DNA of 43,398 bases. It comes from Ferrithrix thermotolerans DSM 19514 (GTDB taxonomy: Bacteria; Actinomycetota; Acidimicrobiia; Acidimicrobiales; Ilumatobacteraceae). The stretch is from positions 1 through 43,398 of the forward strand of contig CAMATY010000004.1 of the NCBI GenBank assembly GCA_945861325.1, given 5' to 3'. How positions within the stretch are numbered: position 1 is the first letter of the stretch; each line of letters begins with the position of its first letter. Shown piece by piece: positions 7,716 through 15,800 of the stretch. The notes beneath the pieces are model-generated. The model made no database searches. It was given only the letters and a program-made list of their open reading frames with translations, and was not told the origin of the DNA. The position numbers and the translations under genes were made by a program.

Positions 7716-8045
7716 CTATTCGTCTGGCTGTTCGTTCAAACCGTCGTTGAAGCCTCGGTACATCTCGTAAATTTCTTTGCAAGCCTGACACATCGGCAAT
7801 TGTTTTGGATCACGCGATGGCACCCAGACATGTCCGCATAGTGCTTCAATTGGCGTGCCATTAATTCGGGCTTCAAGAACTTTGGCTGCGGCCGACTCGT
7901 CGCGTTCTGTTTTAACAATATGGGCAACCAATGGTTTGCCGGTTTGCAAAACATGTTCTGTTTGACGATCAATGACCGTGCTCGGAGAAGTCTCAATCGA
8001 AGATAGCGGCGCAGATAACACAGTTAATTTTACGACTGAATGCAC
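7716..8045 (-). CDS. DUF3039 family zinc-ribbon-like protein
   Basis: This 109-aa protein matches the actinobacterial DUF3039 family by ALCGHVWVPSRDPKQLPMCQACKEI near residues 68-92. The pattern C-G-H ... C-x2-C suggests a small metal-binding site. The function is unknown. The start is GTG, with TTTAAT (8051-8056 on the reverse strand) 5 nt upstream and no Shine-Dalgarno sequence. The gene is divergent from the FmdB-like gene across 40 bp and is immediately upstream of the lysE-type gene. Confidence 0.88.
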   Translation of the reverse strand: MHSVVKLTVLSAPLSSIETSPSTVIDRQTEHVLQTGKPLVAHIVKTERDESAAAKVLEARINGTPIEALCGHVWVPSRDPKQLPMCQACKEIYEMYRGFNDGLNEQPDE

Positions 8046-8073
8046 GATTCATTAAACCATGTTTGCTCGCATC

Positions 8074-8079
8074 TAGACT
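8074..8079 (+). promoter_or_regulatory. -10 hexamer TAGACT for leaderless fmdB-like gene
   Basis: TAGACT ends 6 nt before the ATG at 8086, the spacing expected if transcription begins at the start codon. It lies in the 40-bp divergent spacer shared with the DUF3039 gene. Confidence 0.6.
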
Positions 8080-8085
8080 GCGATC

Positions 8086-8313
8086 ATGCCCGTGTATGAG
8101 TTTCGATGCCGAACATGTGACGAGACCTTTGAAGAGCGTCGCGCTATGTCGCAGGCCAATGAGCCAGCCAAGTGCGCGCAAGGCCACGAGAACTCAGTGC
8201 GTTTACTTTCGGTGTTTGCTTCTGTTGGTGGCGGATCTAGTGCCAGTGCGGCGCCGTCAATGCCAGCGCCAAAAATGGGTGGTTGCGGTTCTGGCTGTGG
8301 TTGCCACAGCTAG
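8086..8313 (+). CDS. FmdB-family zinc ribbon protein
   Basis: This 75-aa protein begins MPVYEFRCRTCDETFEER, the typical N-terminus of the FmdB/CxxC putative regulatory zinc-ribbon family. The first CxxC is C-R-T-C. The second half of the ribbon is weaker than usual, with a single Cys in AKCAQGH rather than CxxC. A Gly/Ser/Ala linker leads to a Cys-rich tail GGCGSGCGCHS, which could bind metal. Members have been proposed as regulators, but function is not established. The DNA encoding the last codons forms a hairpin, and a convergent hypothetical gene starts its stop codon at the next base. Confidence 0.85.
   Translation: MPVYEFRCRTCDETFEERRAMSQANEPAKCAQGHENSVRLLSVFASVGGGSSASAAPSMPAPKMGGCGSGCGCHS
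8294..8310. terminator. Terminator-like hairpin at the end of the FmdB-like gene
   Basis: GCTGTGG-TTG-CCACAGC is a perfect 7-bp stem with a 3-nt loop, ending just before the TAG stop and followed by TAGTTAATTTAG. The T-run is poor, so this is only a possible intrinsic terminator, serving a convergent gene pair. Confidence 0.45.
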
Positions 8314-8712
8314 TTAATTTAGACAGTACACATCGCCTTTGGCGACGATGAACCAATCAGCTAGAGCGATGCCTGCATCTTGGCAGCGAGTCTTTGCAAA
8401 CTTAAATTGAATTTCGTCTGTCAGTTGTCGACCAAGACCAGATCGACAAGTGCATAAACAAATTGTCACAACTGACTCAATGTTGATCGCCGAGCCAATA
8501 ACTCGATCAATTATTGCGCTGAGCTGAAGTTTTGAGTCGAAGGCGAAAATGCCGACACCCCGTTGAAGTTCGTCGCAACAAAGAATGATTGTTTCGTCTC
8601 GCAGTGGTCGCATCAACGCCAACGAAAATACAGATAACTTTTCGGATTGGGTCAAAATCGGGTCTAGTTGCGCGCGCGGCACATCGATTGGTGGTGTAAT
8701 TGTTTCAAGCAT
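8314..8712 (-). CDS. Conserved-looking hypothetical protein, 132 aa
   Basis: I do not recognise a named family with confidence. The 132-aa protein has alternating hydrophobic strands (DETIILCCDELQRGVGIFAFD; ESVVTICLCTC) and a late ADWFIV motif. This order is loosely reminiscent of RadC/JAB-like folds in actinobacterial hypotheticals, but the metal-binding JAB residues are not evident. The ATG start is supported by TACTGT (8719-8724 on the reverse strand) exactly 6 nt upstream and no Shine-Dalgarno sequence. It follows the rhomboid gene by 23 bp on the same strand and may also be transcribed with it. Confidence 0.7.
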   Translation of the reverse strand: MLETITPPIDVPRAQLDPILTQSEKLSVFSLALMRPLRDETIILCCDELQRGVGIFAFDSKLQLSAIIDRVIGSAINIESVVTICLCTCRSGLGRQLTDEIQFKFAKTRCQDAGIALADWFIVAKGDVYCLN

Positions 8713-8718
8713 TGCGCA

Positions 8719-8724
8719 ACAGTA
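8719..8724 (-). promoter_or_regulatory. -10 hexamer TACTGT for the 132-aa hypothetical gene
   Basis: Reading the reverse strand, TACTGT is followed by TGCGCA and then ATG. The 6-nt spacing matches the leaderless pattern seen at other genes in this window. Confidence 0.5.
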
Positions 8725-8735
8725 GCGCCAGGGTG

Positions 8736-9473
8736 TTACGCGTTAACAAAAATTACAGCAGCATAAATCAGTGCAGCACTAATCACGAGTGGAACGACTA
8801 CGCCGAGCGTCTTGGTTATCAACCGTTTATTTGGTGCAAGTACGACAGCGCCACAGATGGCGCCAACTGCAGCGCCACCAAAGTGTCCACCAATTGAAAT
8901 TCCGGGGATTGCCAAAGTGATCACAATATTGATTACAAAAGTTAAACCCAGACCACTGCGCATTGGGTTTTGCCCTGCTTGTCGCATGCCGACAACTGCG
9001 GCGGCCATCAAACCAAAGACAGCACCCGACGCTCCACCAGTCGGGCTATTTGGGCTGAGCATCAGTGCGCCAACAGACCCACCGAGTAACGAAGCAAAGT
9101 AGAGCAATCCAAAACGCAGCGAGCCGATCTGGGGCTCAAACATTTGACCCAATTGAAAAGCCAGCAACATGTTCATTGCCACATGAAAAAGTCCAAAGTG
9201 CACAAAACCACAACTAATTAATCGGTACCACTCACCTTGCTCGAGAAAGTATCTTGCAATTACAAAATTGTCTGACGCAGTTGCAGAATTTGTTATTGAC
9301 ATCCAAAGGTATAAACCGACATTTATTGAAACGATCGCATTGGTAAAACTTGTTTTGCTACTAGAGGTTTTTCGAAAAACAGGTCTTTGACGGTTGAATC
9401 GTTTTTTGCTTTCTGGTGCGGACTGCGTCGCGCGTGGAAGCGGGGGAGGAATTTGCGGTGGAGGAAAACTCAC
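8736..9473 (-). CDS. Rhomboid family intramembrane serine protease
   Basis: This 245-aa protein is a rhomboid protease, which cleaves substrate helices within the membrane. After a Pro-rich cytoplasmic N-terminus (MSFPPPQIPPPLP) come about six membrane segments. The catalytic Ser is in GGASGAVFGL (GxSG, about residue 143) and the catalytic His is in GGHFGGAAVGA near residue 203. GFVHFGLFHVAMNMLLAFQLG holds the conserved HxxxxHxxxN-type region. The GTG start lies 4 bp after the stop of the fucose synthase gene, so the two are likely co-transcribed. Confidence 0.92.
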   Translation of the reverse strand: MSFPPPQIPPPLPRATQSAPESKKRFNRQRPVFRKTSSSKTSFTNAIVSINVGLYLWMSITNSATASDNFVIARYFLEQGEWYRLISCGFVHFGLFHVAMNMLLAFQLGQMFEPQIGSLRFGLLYFASLLGGSVGALMLSPNSPTGGASGAVFGLMAAAVVGMRQAGQNPMRSGLGLTFVINIVITLAIPGISIGGHFGGAAVGAICGAVVLAPNKRLITKTLGVVVPLVISAALIYAAVIFVNA

Positions 9474-9477
9474 GATA

Positions 9478-10455
9478 TTAAGCGGGTAAAAGTAACGCTT
9501 CTTGGCGATTAGATATGAACCACTTAATTGTTTCGCCTAGACCTTCTTCAAAATTCATTGTCGCACGCCAACCAAGTTCGCGCTCGGCACGAGATGCATC
9601 CACGCGTCTTCGAGGTTGACCGTCAGGTCGTGATGAATCCCACACGAGTTCACCAGTAAACCCGACGATGCGAGCAATTGTTTCAGCAGTTTCGCGGATC
9701 GTGATTTCGCGGTTGTTGCCAAGATTCAGTGGCTCACTTGAGTCGTGCAGTTCGGCTGCCAACAAAATTGCTCGCGCGGCATCTTTGACATATAAATAGT
9801 CTCGACTTGCCGAGCCAGTGCCCCAAACATCAATTTTTTCGAGGTTTTGTTCTTTAGCCTCTACACATTTTTTAATTAGCGCCGGAATCACATGTGAGAC
9901 ATCTGGATGGAATTTATCTCCTGGTCCAAATAAATTCGTCGGAATCAAAAACGCAAAGCGCTGATCGTATTGCTGCGCATTTACTTGTGCGTGAACAAGC
10001 AACGCTTTTTTGGCGATGCCGTACGGAGCATTCGTTTCTTCTGGATAACCATCCCAAATTGATTCTTCACGAAACGGCACAGGCGTAAATTTCGGATAAC
10101 TGCAAACGGTGCCAAGCAGAACTGTTTTTTCAACGCCAACTGCCCGAGCAGCCTCGATCGTATGCGTGCCCATCATCAAGTTGTCAAGATAAAGCGGAGC
10201 AGGAGCAATTTGGTTGTAGCCGATTCCGCCGACTCGCGCCGCCAGATGTACGACGTGACTTGGTTTGTATTTCGTAAATAGCTCAAGGGCGACACCAGGC
10301 TGTGTTAGATCTGCCTCACTTCGACGAGGCGCAATAACTTTGGCGCCTGCTTGGTTGAAAGCATCGACAACATTTCGTCCGAGAAAGCCGTTTCCACCAG
10401 TTACAACTACGACACGATCTTTCCAAAATTTTGGAGATGAAGATCTTTCACTCAT
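9478..10455 (-). CDS. fcl: GDP-L-fucose synthase (GDP-4-keto-6-deoxymannose epimerase/reductase)
   Basis: This 325-aa extended SDR enzyme converts GDP-4-keto-6-deoxy-D-mannose to GDP-L-fucose with NADPH. VVVTGGNGFLGRNVV is the nucleotide-binding loop. The family signature LGTVCSYPKFTPVPFREES, then NAPYGIAKKALL, contains the catalytic Tyr and Lys. NLFGPGDKF and RDYLYVKDAARAI are typical for this enzyme. It works downstream of the GDP-mannose 4,6-dehydratase encoded at 18561. The ATG is preceded by TACGAT 9 nt upstream (10465-10470, reverse strand) without a Shine-Dalgarno sequence. It is divergent from the first GT4 gene and followed by the rhomboid gene. Confidence 0.94.
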   Translation of the reverse strand: MSERSSSPKFWKDRVVVVTGGNGFLGRNVVDAFNQAGAKVIAPRRSEADLTQPGVALELFTKYKPSHVVHLAARVGGIGYNQIAPAPLYLDNLMMGTHTIEAARAVGVEKTVLLGTVCSYPKFTPVPFREESIWDGYPEETNAPYGIAKKALLVHAQVNAQQYDQRFAFLIPTNLFGPGDKFHPDVSHVIPALIKKCVEAKEQNLEKIDVWGTGSASRDYLYVKDAARAILLAAELHDSSEPLNLGNNREITIRETAETIARIVGFTGELVWDSSRPDGQPRRRVDASRAERELGWRATMNFEEGLGETIKWFISNRQEALLLPA

Positions 10456-10572
10456 ACAGGTAACATCGTACGCTTCAAATTACTGCGACTAGCAGGAGGG
10501 CTTTTAACGCAATGTGTTTGGCAATATAGGCGTTACACCCGATACGAAGCCAAGGCGGGCAGAATAGAAGGC
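10456..10572. promoter_or_regulatory. Divergent promoter region between fcl and the GT4 operon
   Basis: This 117-bp spacer is the longest or near-longest non-coding stretch in the window. On the reverse strand TACGAT lies 9 nt before the fcl ATG. On the forward strand CAGAAT (10560-10565) lies 7 nt before the GTG at 10573. An inverted repeat TAACGC ... GCGTTA sits in the middle. No operator could be assigned. Confidence 0.5.
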
Positions 10573-11667
10573 GTGCGCGTGGCTTACTCATTAGAGCAGT
10601 GTTGGCATCGCGTGCCAGGTGGGACTGCGACCGCGGCAATAGAAGTTGCCAGAGCGATGTCAGGTGCGCGACCAGATGTACAACTCATTGGTGTAGCGGG
10701 AAACAATCAAGGTGAGCCAGCCTCATCGTATGCGCCACCAATAAAAGTTCGGCAACTTGCATTGCATGGTGCTGCGCTTTATGAAGCGTCACTGCGATTT
10801 CGTGCTCCACGCGTAGAACGTGCGACTGGCGAAATTGATCTTTTGCATTGCACATCGATTATTCCGTTTGCGTCGCGCGCAAAAATGGTCGCGACGGTTC
10901 ATGATTTGGCATTTTTGAAGTATCCAGAATTCTTTAGCCGTCGTGGTAACTCAGTGTTTCGGCGAAGTTTGAAAGTTTTATTGAAACGTGCAGAAATTTT
11001 GTTGTGTTCGTCACAAGCGACGCTTCAGGATTGTCTTGAATTTGGTTTTTCGGCTGACCGTTTGTGTCATGTGCCGCTCGCGGTAAATGCGCCGGTGATT
11101 GCACCGAACACAGTGCAAGTCTTTGATCGTTTGGGTTTATCGGGCGAGTATCTTTTGTTTGTCGGCACCTTGGAGCCACGGAAAAACCTTTCTCGGCTGG
11201 TGGCTGCGCTCGAAACTCTTGGTGATTCGGCGCCACAACTAGTTGTCGTTGGCGCTACTGGTTGGGGAGATTTAAAACTTGATTCGATAACAAACAATAA
11301 ATCGAAAACTTCAACTCGCGTTAAATTTCTTGGTTTCGTTACGGCTAGTGATCTGGGCGTTCTATATTCAAACGCGAGCGCATTTTGTTACCCGTCGTTA
11401 ATGGAAGGTTTTGGTTTGCCAATTCTTGAAGCGATGAGTCATGGTGTGCCCGTCGTGACTAGTCGTGGTTCATCAACACAAGAAGTTGCTGGTGGTGCAG
11501 CGGTGCTCGTGGATCAATTTGATGTTGCAAGTATTGCCAGCGGAGTAACTGAGGCATTGAATCGGCGAGACGAACTTGTCTTACTTGGGCGCAAACGAGC
11601 TGCCGAGATGACGTGGCACCAAACAGCAGTGCGAACCGCGGCTGTGTATGACGAGGTGCTCAGGTGA
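10573..11667 (+). CDS. GT4 family glycosyltransferase
   Basis: This 364-aa GT-B fold protein belongs to the GT4 family, retaining transferases that use nucleotide sugars to extend lipid-linked glycans. The N-terminal acceptor domain has PGGTATAAIEVARAM. The C-terminal donor domain has FVGTLEPRKNLSRLV and the E-x7-E motif in SLMEGFGLPILEAMSHGVPVV. It is the first of three consecutive GT4 genes with 1-4 nt overlaps, indicating translational coupling. The sugar donor is unknown; GDP-mannose or GDP-fucose are reasonable because the locus makes both (inference). GTG is chosen as start, with a -10-like CAGAAT 7 nt upstream. Confidence 0.92.
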   Translation: MRVAYSLEQCWHRVPGGTATAAIEVARAMSGARPDVQLIGVAGNNQGEPASSYAPPIKVRQLALHGAALYEASLRFRAPRVERATGEIDLLHCTSIIPFASRAKMVATVHDLAFLKYPEFFSRRGNSVFRRSLKVLLKRAEILLCSSQATLQDCLEFGFSADRLCHVPLAVNAPVIAPNTVQVFDRLGLSGEYLLFVGTLEPRKNLSRLVAALETLGDSAPQLVVVGATGWGDLKLDSITNNKSKTSTRVKFLGFVTASDLGVLYSNASAFCYPSLMEGFGLPILEAMSHGVPVVTSRGSSTQEVAGGAAVLVDQFDVASIASGVTEALNRRDELVLLGRKRAAEMTWHQTAVRTAAVYDEVLR

Positions 11668-12782
11668 AATCAATGCAGGTTGGGGTCAACTTATTGTGGT
11701 TGCGTACGGGTCAAGTAGGTGGCTCGCAAGAATATTTGATTCGCCAATTGGTGGGCGCGTCGCTAGACGAGAAAATTAATCTTGACTACAAAATTACTCT
11801 GCTCACACAACCAGGTTTCGCGCTACATCACCCAGAGATAGCCAAGATCTATAAGTGTGTTGAGGCCCCAGCACATAGCGGAAATCGCGTGGCGCGAATC
11901 GCACTTGAACAAACATGGCTTGCAAAGAAATCTCGCAGATTCGATCTGATGCACCATGGCGGTGGAACTTTGCCGAGATTTGGTGCGGCACGCTCAGTCT
12001 TGACGATGCACGATGTGCAGTATCTTTCGTTTCCTGAAAATTTCAGTCGTGTGCGACTGGGATATCTGCGCAAAGTTATTCCAAGTTCGCTGGCTCGAGC
12101 ATCAATCGTTACGACGCCAACTGAGTATGTGCGAGAACGATTGATTGAGTCATTTGGTTTGAAAGCCGACAAGATTTGTATTGTTCGCCATGGTGTTGGT
12201 GAAGTTGTCGGCAAAAATGCGACAACCGAAGAAGAACTACGACATCGACTTCGACTGGCAGATAAAAAAGTAATTTTTTTGCCGGCAATTACACATCCAC
12301 ATAAAAATCACAGATTCTTATTGCAACTGATGAAATCTCATTGGACTGACAAAGATCTCGTGCTTATTTGTGCTGGTGGAAGAGGTCGAGCAGAAGAAGA
12401 CTTCATGCGCGAAGTTCGTCGCCTTAATTTAGATGAACGAGTTGTGCGAATCGGTCGTGTTATTGACGCTGATCGAGATGGTTTGATGAAATTGGCAAAC
12501 GCACTCGTGTTTCCAAGTTTGTACGAAGGTTTTGGGGCACCTGTGATTGAAGCAATGATTCTTGGTACACCAGTTATTGCGAGTAACTGTGCATCGTTAC
12601 CTGAAGTAATCAGTGATGCTGGTTTAGTTCTGCCACTTGAGATAGATGCTTGGGCCGATGCTCTACAAGTTGTCGACGCAAAGCGTGAACAATTTGTCAC
12701 GGCTGGCAAACTTCGGGCGATGCATTATTCGATTAAAAACTCTGGCAGTGATCTACTGAGCGCTTATGAAGCGGCACTTTGA
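11664..12782 (+). CDS. GT4 family glycosyltransferase
   Basis: This 372-aa GT-B protein is the second GT4 enzyme of the operon. The middle has SVLTMHDVQYLSFPENFS, as in mannosyl- or rhamnosyltransferase relatives. The donor-binding region has LPAITHPHKNHRFLLQL and LYEGFGAPVIEAMILGTPVI with E-x7-E. The GTG start overlaps the previous stop as GTGA (4 bp), and its own stop overlaps the next ATG by one base. It probably acts on the cytoplasmic face of the membrane on the same glycan as its neighbours. Donor and linkage cannot be deduced. Confidence 0.92.
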   Translation: MKSMQVGVNLLWLRTGQVGGSQEYLIRQLVGASLDEKINLDYKITLLTQPGFALHHPEIAKIYKCVEAPAHSGNRVARIALEQTWLAKKSRRFDLMHHGGGTLPRFGAARSVLTMHDVQYLSFPENFSRVRLGYLRKVIPSSLARASIVTTPTEYVRERLIESFGLKADKICIVRHGVGEVVGKNATTEEELRHRLRLADKKVIFLPAITHPHKNHRFLLQLMKSHWTDKDLVLICAGGRGRAEEDFMREVRRLNLDERVVRIGRVIDADRDGLMKLANALVFPSLYEGFGAPVIEAMILGTPVIASNCASLPEVISDAGLVLPLEIDAWADALQVVDAKREQFVTAGKLRAMHYSIKNSGSDLLSAYEAAL

Positions 12783-14014
12783 TGTTGAATAAATTGCGAT
12801 TAGTGATTTTATGTCCACATTTTGAGCCCGATATGGCACCGACTGGTGTTGTGATGACAAGAATTGTGCACGAACTAGCAAATCTTGGTCATGAGATACA
12901 TGTGGTCACATCGCTGCCATGGTACCGCAAACATCAAGTTGAACAAGGCTGGTCAGGAGCATTATGGCGAGTTGAAAAAACTCAGTGGGGTTCAATCACG
13001 AGAGTTCAGCCATTCGCTGGAAAGACAAAATTAAATTTACTTCGTCGGGCGATTGGTTTTATTTTATTTAGTGCAATTGTCGGTCTGCGCAGTCTGGTTG
13101 CTGGTGGGTTTCCGCGTCGCGTAGATGGCGTTTTAGCGATGTCGCCACCGTTGACACTCGGTCTGACTGGTCGACTAACGAAGTTGTTTCGTGGAGGAAA
13201 ACTAGTTTTTAATATTCAAGATATTTTTCCGGACGCCGCAATTGAAACTGGTGCGATCTCAAATAAAATAATTATTAAAGCAGCCAAGTGGCTTGAGCGA
13301 GTTAGCTATCAGAACTCTGACTTAGTAGTTTTGTTGTCTGATGATCTAGCGAACAATGTGCAAAGAAAGTTAGACCAGCGCATTCATAATCGTGTGCGAG
13401 TAATTCCGAACTTTGTGGACACACAAGCAATAACGCCAATGTCGCGGATGACTGACTACAGAACAGAACTTGGCATTGATGATTCGCTGATTGTGATGTA
13501 TGCCGGAAATGTTGGGTTTTCACAATCACTTGAGATGATGATTGCGGCTGCAAAAGAGTTGCCGTATTTATTTTTTGTTATCAATGGTGAAGGCGCGGCT
13601 CGCGAATCGTTAATCAGTTCTGCTGTCGGACTAAGCAACTTAAAATTCGGTGACTACCAAGATGTTTCGCGATTAAGTGAAGTGTTGGCAACTGGCGATA
13701 TCCATGTTGTTGCGCTAAAGCGCGGGCTGGGTTCGGTGAGTGTTCCATCCAAAACATATTCAGTCCTTGCGGCTGGCCGTCCTGTTTGCGCAGCCGTTGA
13801 TTTAGATTCGGAAGTGCCGAGAATTTTAGCGGCGTCTCAAGCTGGGGTTTGCGTCGAGCCAGACGACTCGGCGGCATTTATATCCGCTCTGAGAACAATG
13901 GCTCAAGACCATAAATTACTTAGTGAAATGGGTGAGCGAGGACGAAGTTGGGTAGAGGGCCACGCGTCTGCGGGTTCGGTGGCGCAACGCTATGAAGCCT
14001 TGTACACGGGTTGA
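12782..14014 (+). CDS. GT4 family glycosyltransferase (WbuB/fucosaminyltransferase-like)
   Basis: The third GT4 enzyme is about 410 aa. CPHFEPDMAPTGVVMTRIVHEL and LGHEIHVVTSLPWY at the N-terminus match the WbuB-like subgroup. RVIPNFVD and KTYSVLAAGRPVCA are in the donor domain, but the E-x7-E segment is less canonical than in the two previous genes. The ORF track starts at TTG 12779; ATG at 12782 is preferred because it overlaps the preceding TGA by one base in the usual coupled arrangement. WbuB-type enzymes transfer deoxy sugars in O-antigen or capsule synthesis, which fits a fucose-making locus, but specificity is inferred. Confidence 0.9.
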   Translation: MLNKLRLVILCPHFEPDMAPTGVVMTRIVHELANLGHEIHVVTSLPWYRKHQVEQGWSGALWRVEKTQWGSITRVQPFAGKTKLNLLRRAIGFILFSAIVGLRSLVAGGFPRRVDGVLAMSPPLTLGLTGRLTKLFRGGKLVFNIQDIFPDAAIETGAISNKIIIKAAKWLERVSYQNSDLVVLLSDDLANNVQRKLDQRIHNRVRVIPNFVDTQAITPMSRMTDYRTELGIDDSLIVMYAGNVGFSQSLEMMIAAAKELPYLFFVINGEGAARESLISSAVGLSNLKFGDYQDVSRLSEVLATGDIHVVALKRGLGSVSVPSKTYSVLAAGRPVCAAVDLDSEVPRILAASQAGVCVEPDDSAAFISALRTMAQDHKLLSEMGERGRSWVEGHASAGSVAQRYEALYTG

Positions 14015-14019
14015 GACGG

Positions 14020-14025
14020 TAGCAT
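14020..14025 (+). promoter_or_regulatory. -10 hexamer TAGCAT upstream of the membrane-anchored hypothetical
   Basis: TAGCAT lies 9 nt before the GTG at 14035, and no Shine-Dalgarno sequence is visible. It is a candidate internal promoter after the three GT4 genes. Confidence 0.4.
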
Positions 14026-14034
14026 TTCTTCTTC

Positions 14035-14709
14035 GTGAGTACTTCATCTTCTGCTAAAAAAATCGCGCGTCTTGCTGCTGTAAGTAAAAACCGCAAGGGA
14101 CGAAAGGTTCGAACGCAGGGTGGAACATTGTTTCCGACTGTGATTTTTGTGATTTGTATTCTTGGTGTAGCCCTGATCGCTTACGCCCGACAAAGTCAAG
14201 AGCAAGTGAGCGCACTTGATACTGCAGAACAAAACTATTACACCGCGTTCGGTGTTTATAAGTGCGATAAGTTCATTGATTCTTTGCCAGCGGGCCAAGA
14301 TGTCGGTACTGATGCCGCAACACTAAAAGCAGGTGCGTATATCGAGTCGCAAGGTGTTGTCCGATGGGAGCCGCAAGTTCTTTCTGGTGAGCGTCGTGCA
14401 AACTTGCAAACAATTTTTGATCTTTACGGTTTAGAAGTAACGAATGATTCAATTAAATTTCCAGCATCCATCAATAACGGTGAAACCATCACAGAGGTCG
14501 ATACAAAGTGTGGCGACAAAGAAGCATCGGTGCAGGTTTCGGTTTGGAATACTGAAGTTTCATCATCAAAGATTTCAATTGCAGATCTCGGCAAGGTTCG
14601 ACTCTCGGGTAACGGCATGGCGATCACACTTGCGTTTGTTGCAAAAGGTATTGAGGCACCGCAACCAGTTACAACATCTGATCTAAAACTACTAACACTC
14701 AACCCCTAG
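14035..14709 (+). CDS. Membrane-anchored conserved hypothetical protein
   Basis: This 224-aa protein has a strongly basic N-terminus (KNRKGRKVRTQ), one membrane segment at about residues 35-54 (LFPTVIFVICILGVALIAYA) and an extracytoplasmic domain. The domain starts YYTAFGVYKCDKFIDSLP and has a second Cys in VDTKCGDKE, possibly a disulfide pair. I recall similar proteins in Acidimicrobiia genomes near sugar nucleotide genes, but no function is known. It lies between the GT4 genes and the sugar-nucleotide pyrophosphorylase, so a role in envelope glycan assembly is possible but unproven. Confidence 0.8.
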   Translation: MSTSSSAKKIARLAAVSKNRKGRKVRTQGGTLFPTVIFVICILGVALIAYARQSQEQVSALDTAEQNYYTAFGVYKCDKFIDSLPAGQDVGTDAATLKAGAYIESQGVVRWEPQVLSGERRANLQTIFDLYGLEVTNDSIKFPASINNGETITEVDTKCGDKEASVQVSVWNTEVSSSKISIADLGKVRLSGNGMAITLAFVAKGIEAPQPVTTSDLKLLTLNP

Positions 14710-14720
14710 GAAGATCTGGC

Positions 14721-15725
14721 ATGCACGCAGTTGTGCTAGTCGGCGGTTTTGGTACGCGACTTCGACCACTGACTTTTAAAACGCCAAAACCATTATTGCC
14801 AGTTGGTAATCTGCCACTTCTTGAACGATTGATGATGTCGTTGGCAAAAGGTGGCATAACGCACGCGGTTTTGTCACTTGGTTTTAAACCTGAACCATTT
14901 CTAAATGCGTTTCCGACAAATCAATGCGCTGGAGTTGAATTGAGTTACGCCGTAGAAGACCGTCCGCTTGATACTTCAGGTGCAATCGGGTTCGCTGCAC
15001 GACAAGCAGGTATTTACAAGCGCGGCGAAACTTTTGTGGTGGCTAATGGAGACATCCTGACCGATTTAGATGTTGCAAAACTGATTTCATTTCATCGGTC
15101 GGCAAAAGCCAAAGGCACAATACATCTAACGCCTGTCGCAGACCCATCTCAATATGGTGTTGTTGAAACCGAAACTTCCGGCAAAGTTATTCGATTTGTC
15201 GAAAAACCAGGTGCAGGAGAAACATTGTCGCGCCATGTGAACGGTGGTACATATATTTTCGAGGCTTCCGCGTTAGAACGCATGCCAGGAACTGCACCAC
15301 TTTCAATTGAGCGAGAGACGTTTCCTGAGATGGTTCGGCATGGTGAGCTTTTTGCATATCCAACGGATGATTATTGGATTGATGCTGGTCGTCCAGATAC
15401 TTATGTGCGAAGCAATGTAGAACTGCTTTCGCGAAACAATATTTATCAGGTGACACCAATTGATTCAACGGCGAGAGTTGATCACAGTGCGATCATTACG
15501 CAAAGCACGATTGGCCCAGGATGCGTCGTCGGTGAGCGTACCCAAATCGTGCGTAGCGTATTAATTGCAGGTGCGAAAATTGACGCAGATGCTGTTGTGA
15601 TAGACAGTGCAGTTATGGGACATGTCGGTACATTCGCACAGATTTCGTCTTGTTTGATTGGTACGGACGGTGAAGTAGGTTCTGGGGCGGTATTGCGAGA
15701 TGCGAAAATACCTGATCCGAACTGA
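14721..15725 (+). CDS. Mannose-1-phosphate guanylyltransferase-like NDP-sugar pyrophosphorylase
   Basis: This 334-aa protein activates a sugar-1-phosphate with a nucleotide triphosphate. VGGFGTRLRPLTFKTPKPLLPVGN is the full pyrophosphorylase signature. VANGDILTDLD carries the metal-binding Asp, FVEKPG the conserved Glu-Lys, and DDYWIDAGRPDTY the product-binding region. The C-terminal part (about residues 245-330) has hexapeptide left-handed beta-helix character. Context (manB, gmd and fcl in the window) supports GTP and mannose-1-phosphate as substrates; glucose-1-phosphate is the alternative. An AGGAAG sequence 7 nt before the ATG could be a ribosome binding site, one of few in the window. 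A 15-bp repeat array begins just after the stop. Confidence 0.87.
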   Translation: MHAVVLVGGFGTRLRPLTFKTPKPLLPVGNLPLLERLMMSLAKGGITHAVLSLGFKPEPFLNAFPTNQCAGVELSYAVEDRPLDTSGAIGFAARQAGIYKRGETFVVANGDILTDLDVAKLISFHRSAKAKGTIHLTPVADPSQYGVVETETSGKVIRFVEKPGAGETLSRHVNGGTYIFEASALERMPGTAPLSIERETFPEMVRHGELFAYPTDDYWIDAGRPDTYVRSNVELLSRNNIYQVTPIDSTARVDHSAIITQSTIGPGCVVGERTQIVRSVLIAGAKIDADAVVIDSAVMGHVGTFAQISSCLIGTDGEVGSGAVLRDAKIPDPN

Positions 15726-15730
15726 ACGAC

Positions 15731-15781
15731 TAGCAGATGATCGACTGGCCGATGATCAACTGGCCGATGATCAGCTAGCCG
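15731..15781. repeat. 15-bp tandem repeats after the pyrophosphorylase stop codon
   Basis: Three units at 15731-15745, 15746-15760 and 15761-15775, plus a partial TAGCCG, follow the pattern T(A/G)GC(A/C)GATGATC(A/G)(A/G)C. They fill most of the 75-bp gap to the next gene. The array starts 5 bp after the TGA. Confidence 0.9.
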
Positions 15782-15800
15782 AAAAGTGCACAACTATTAG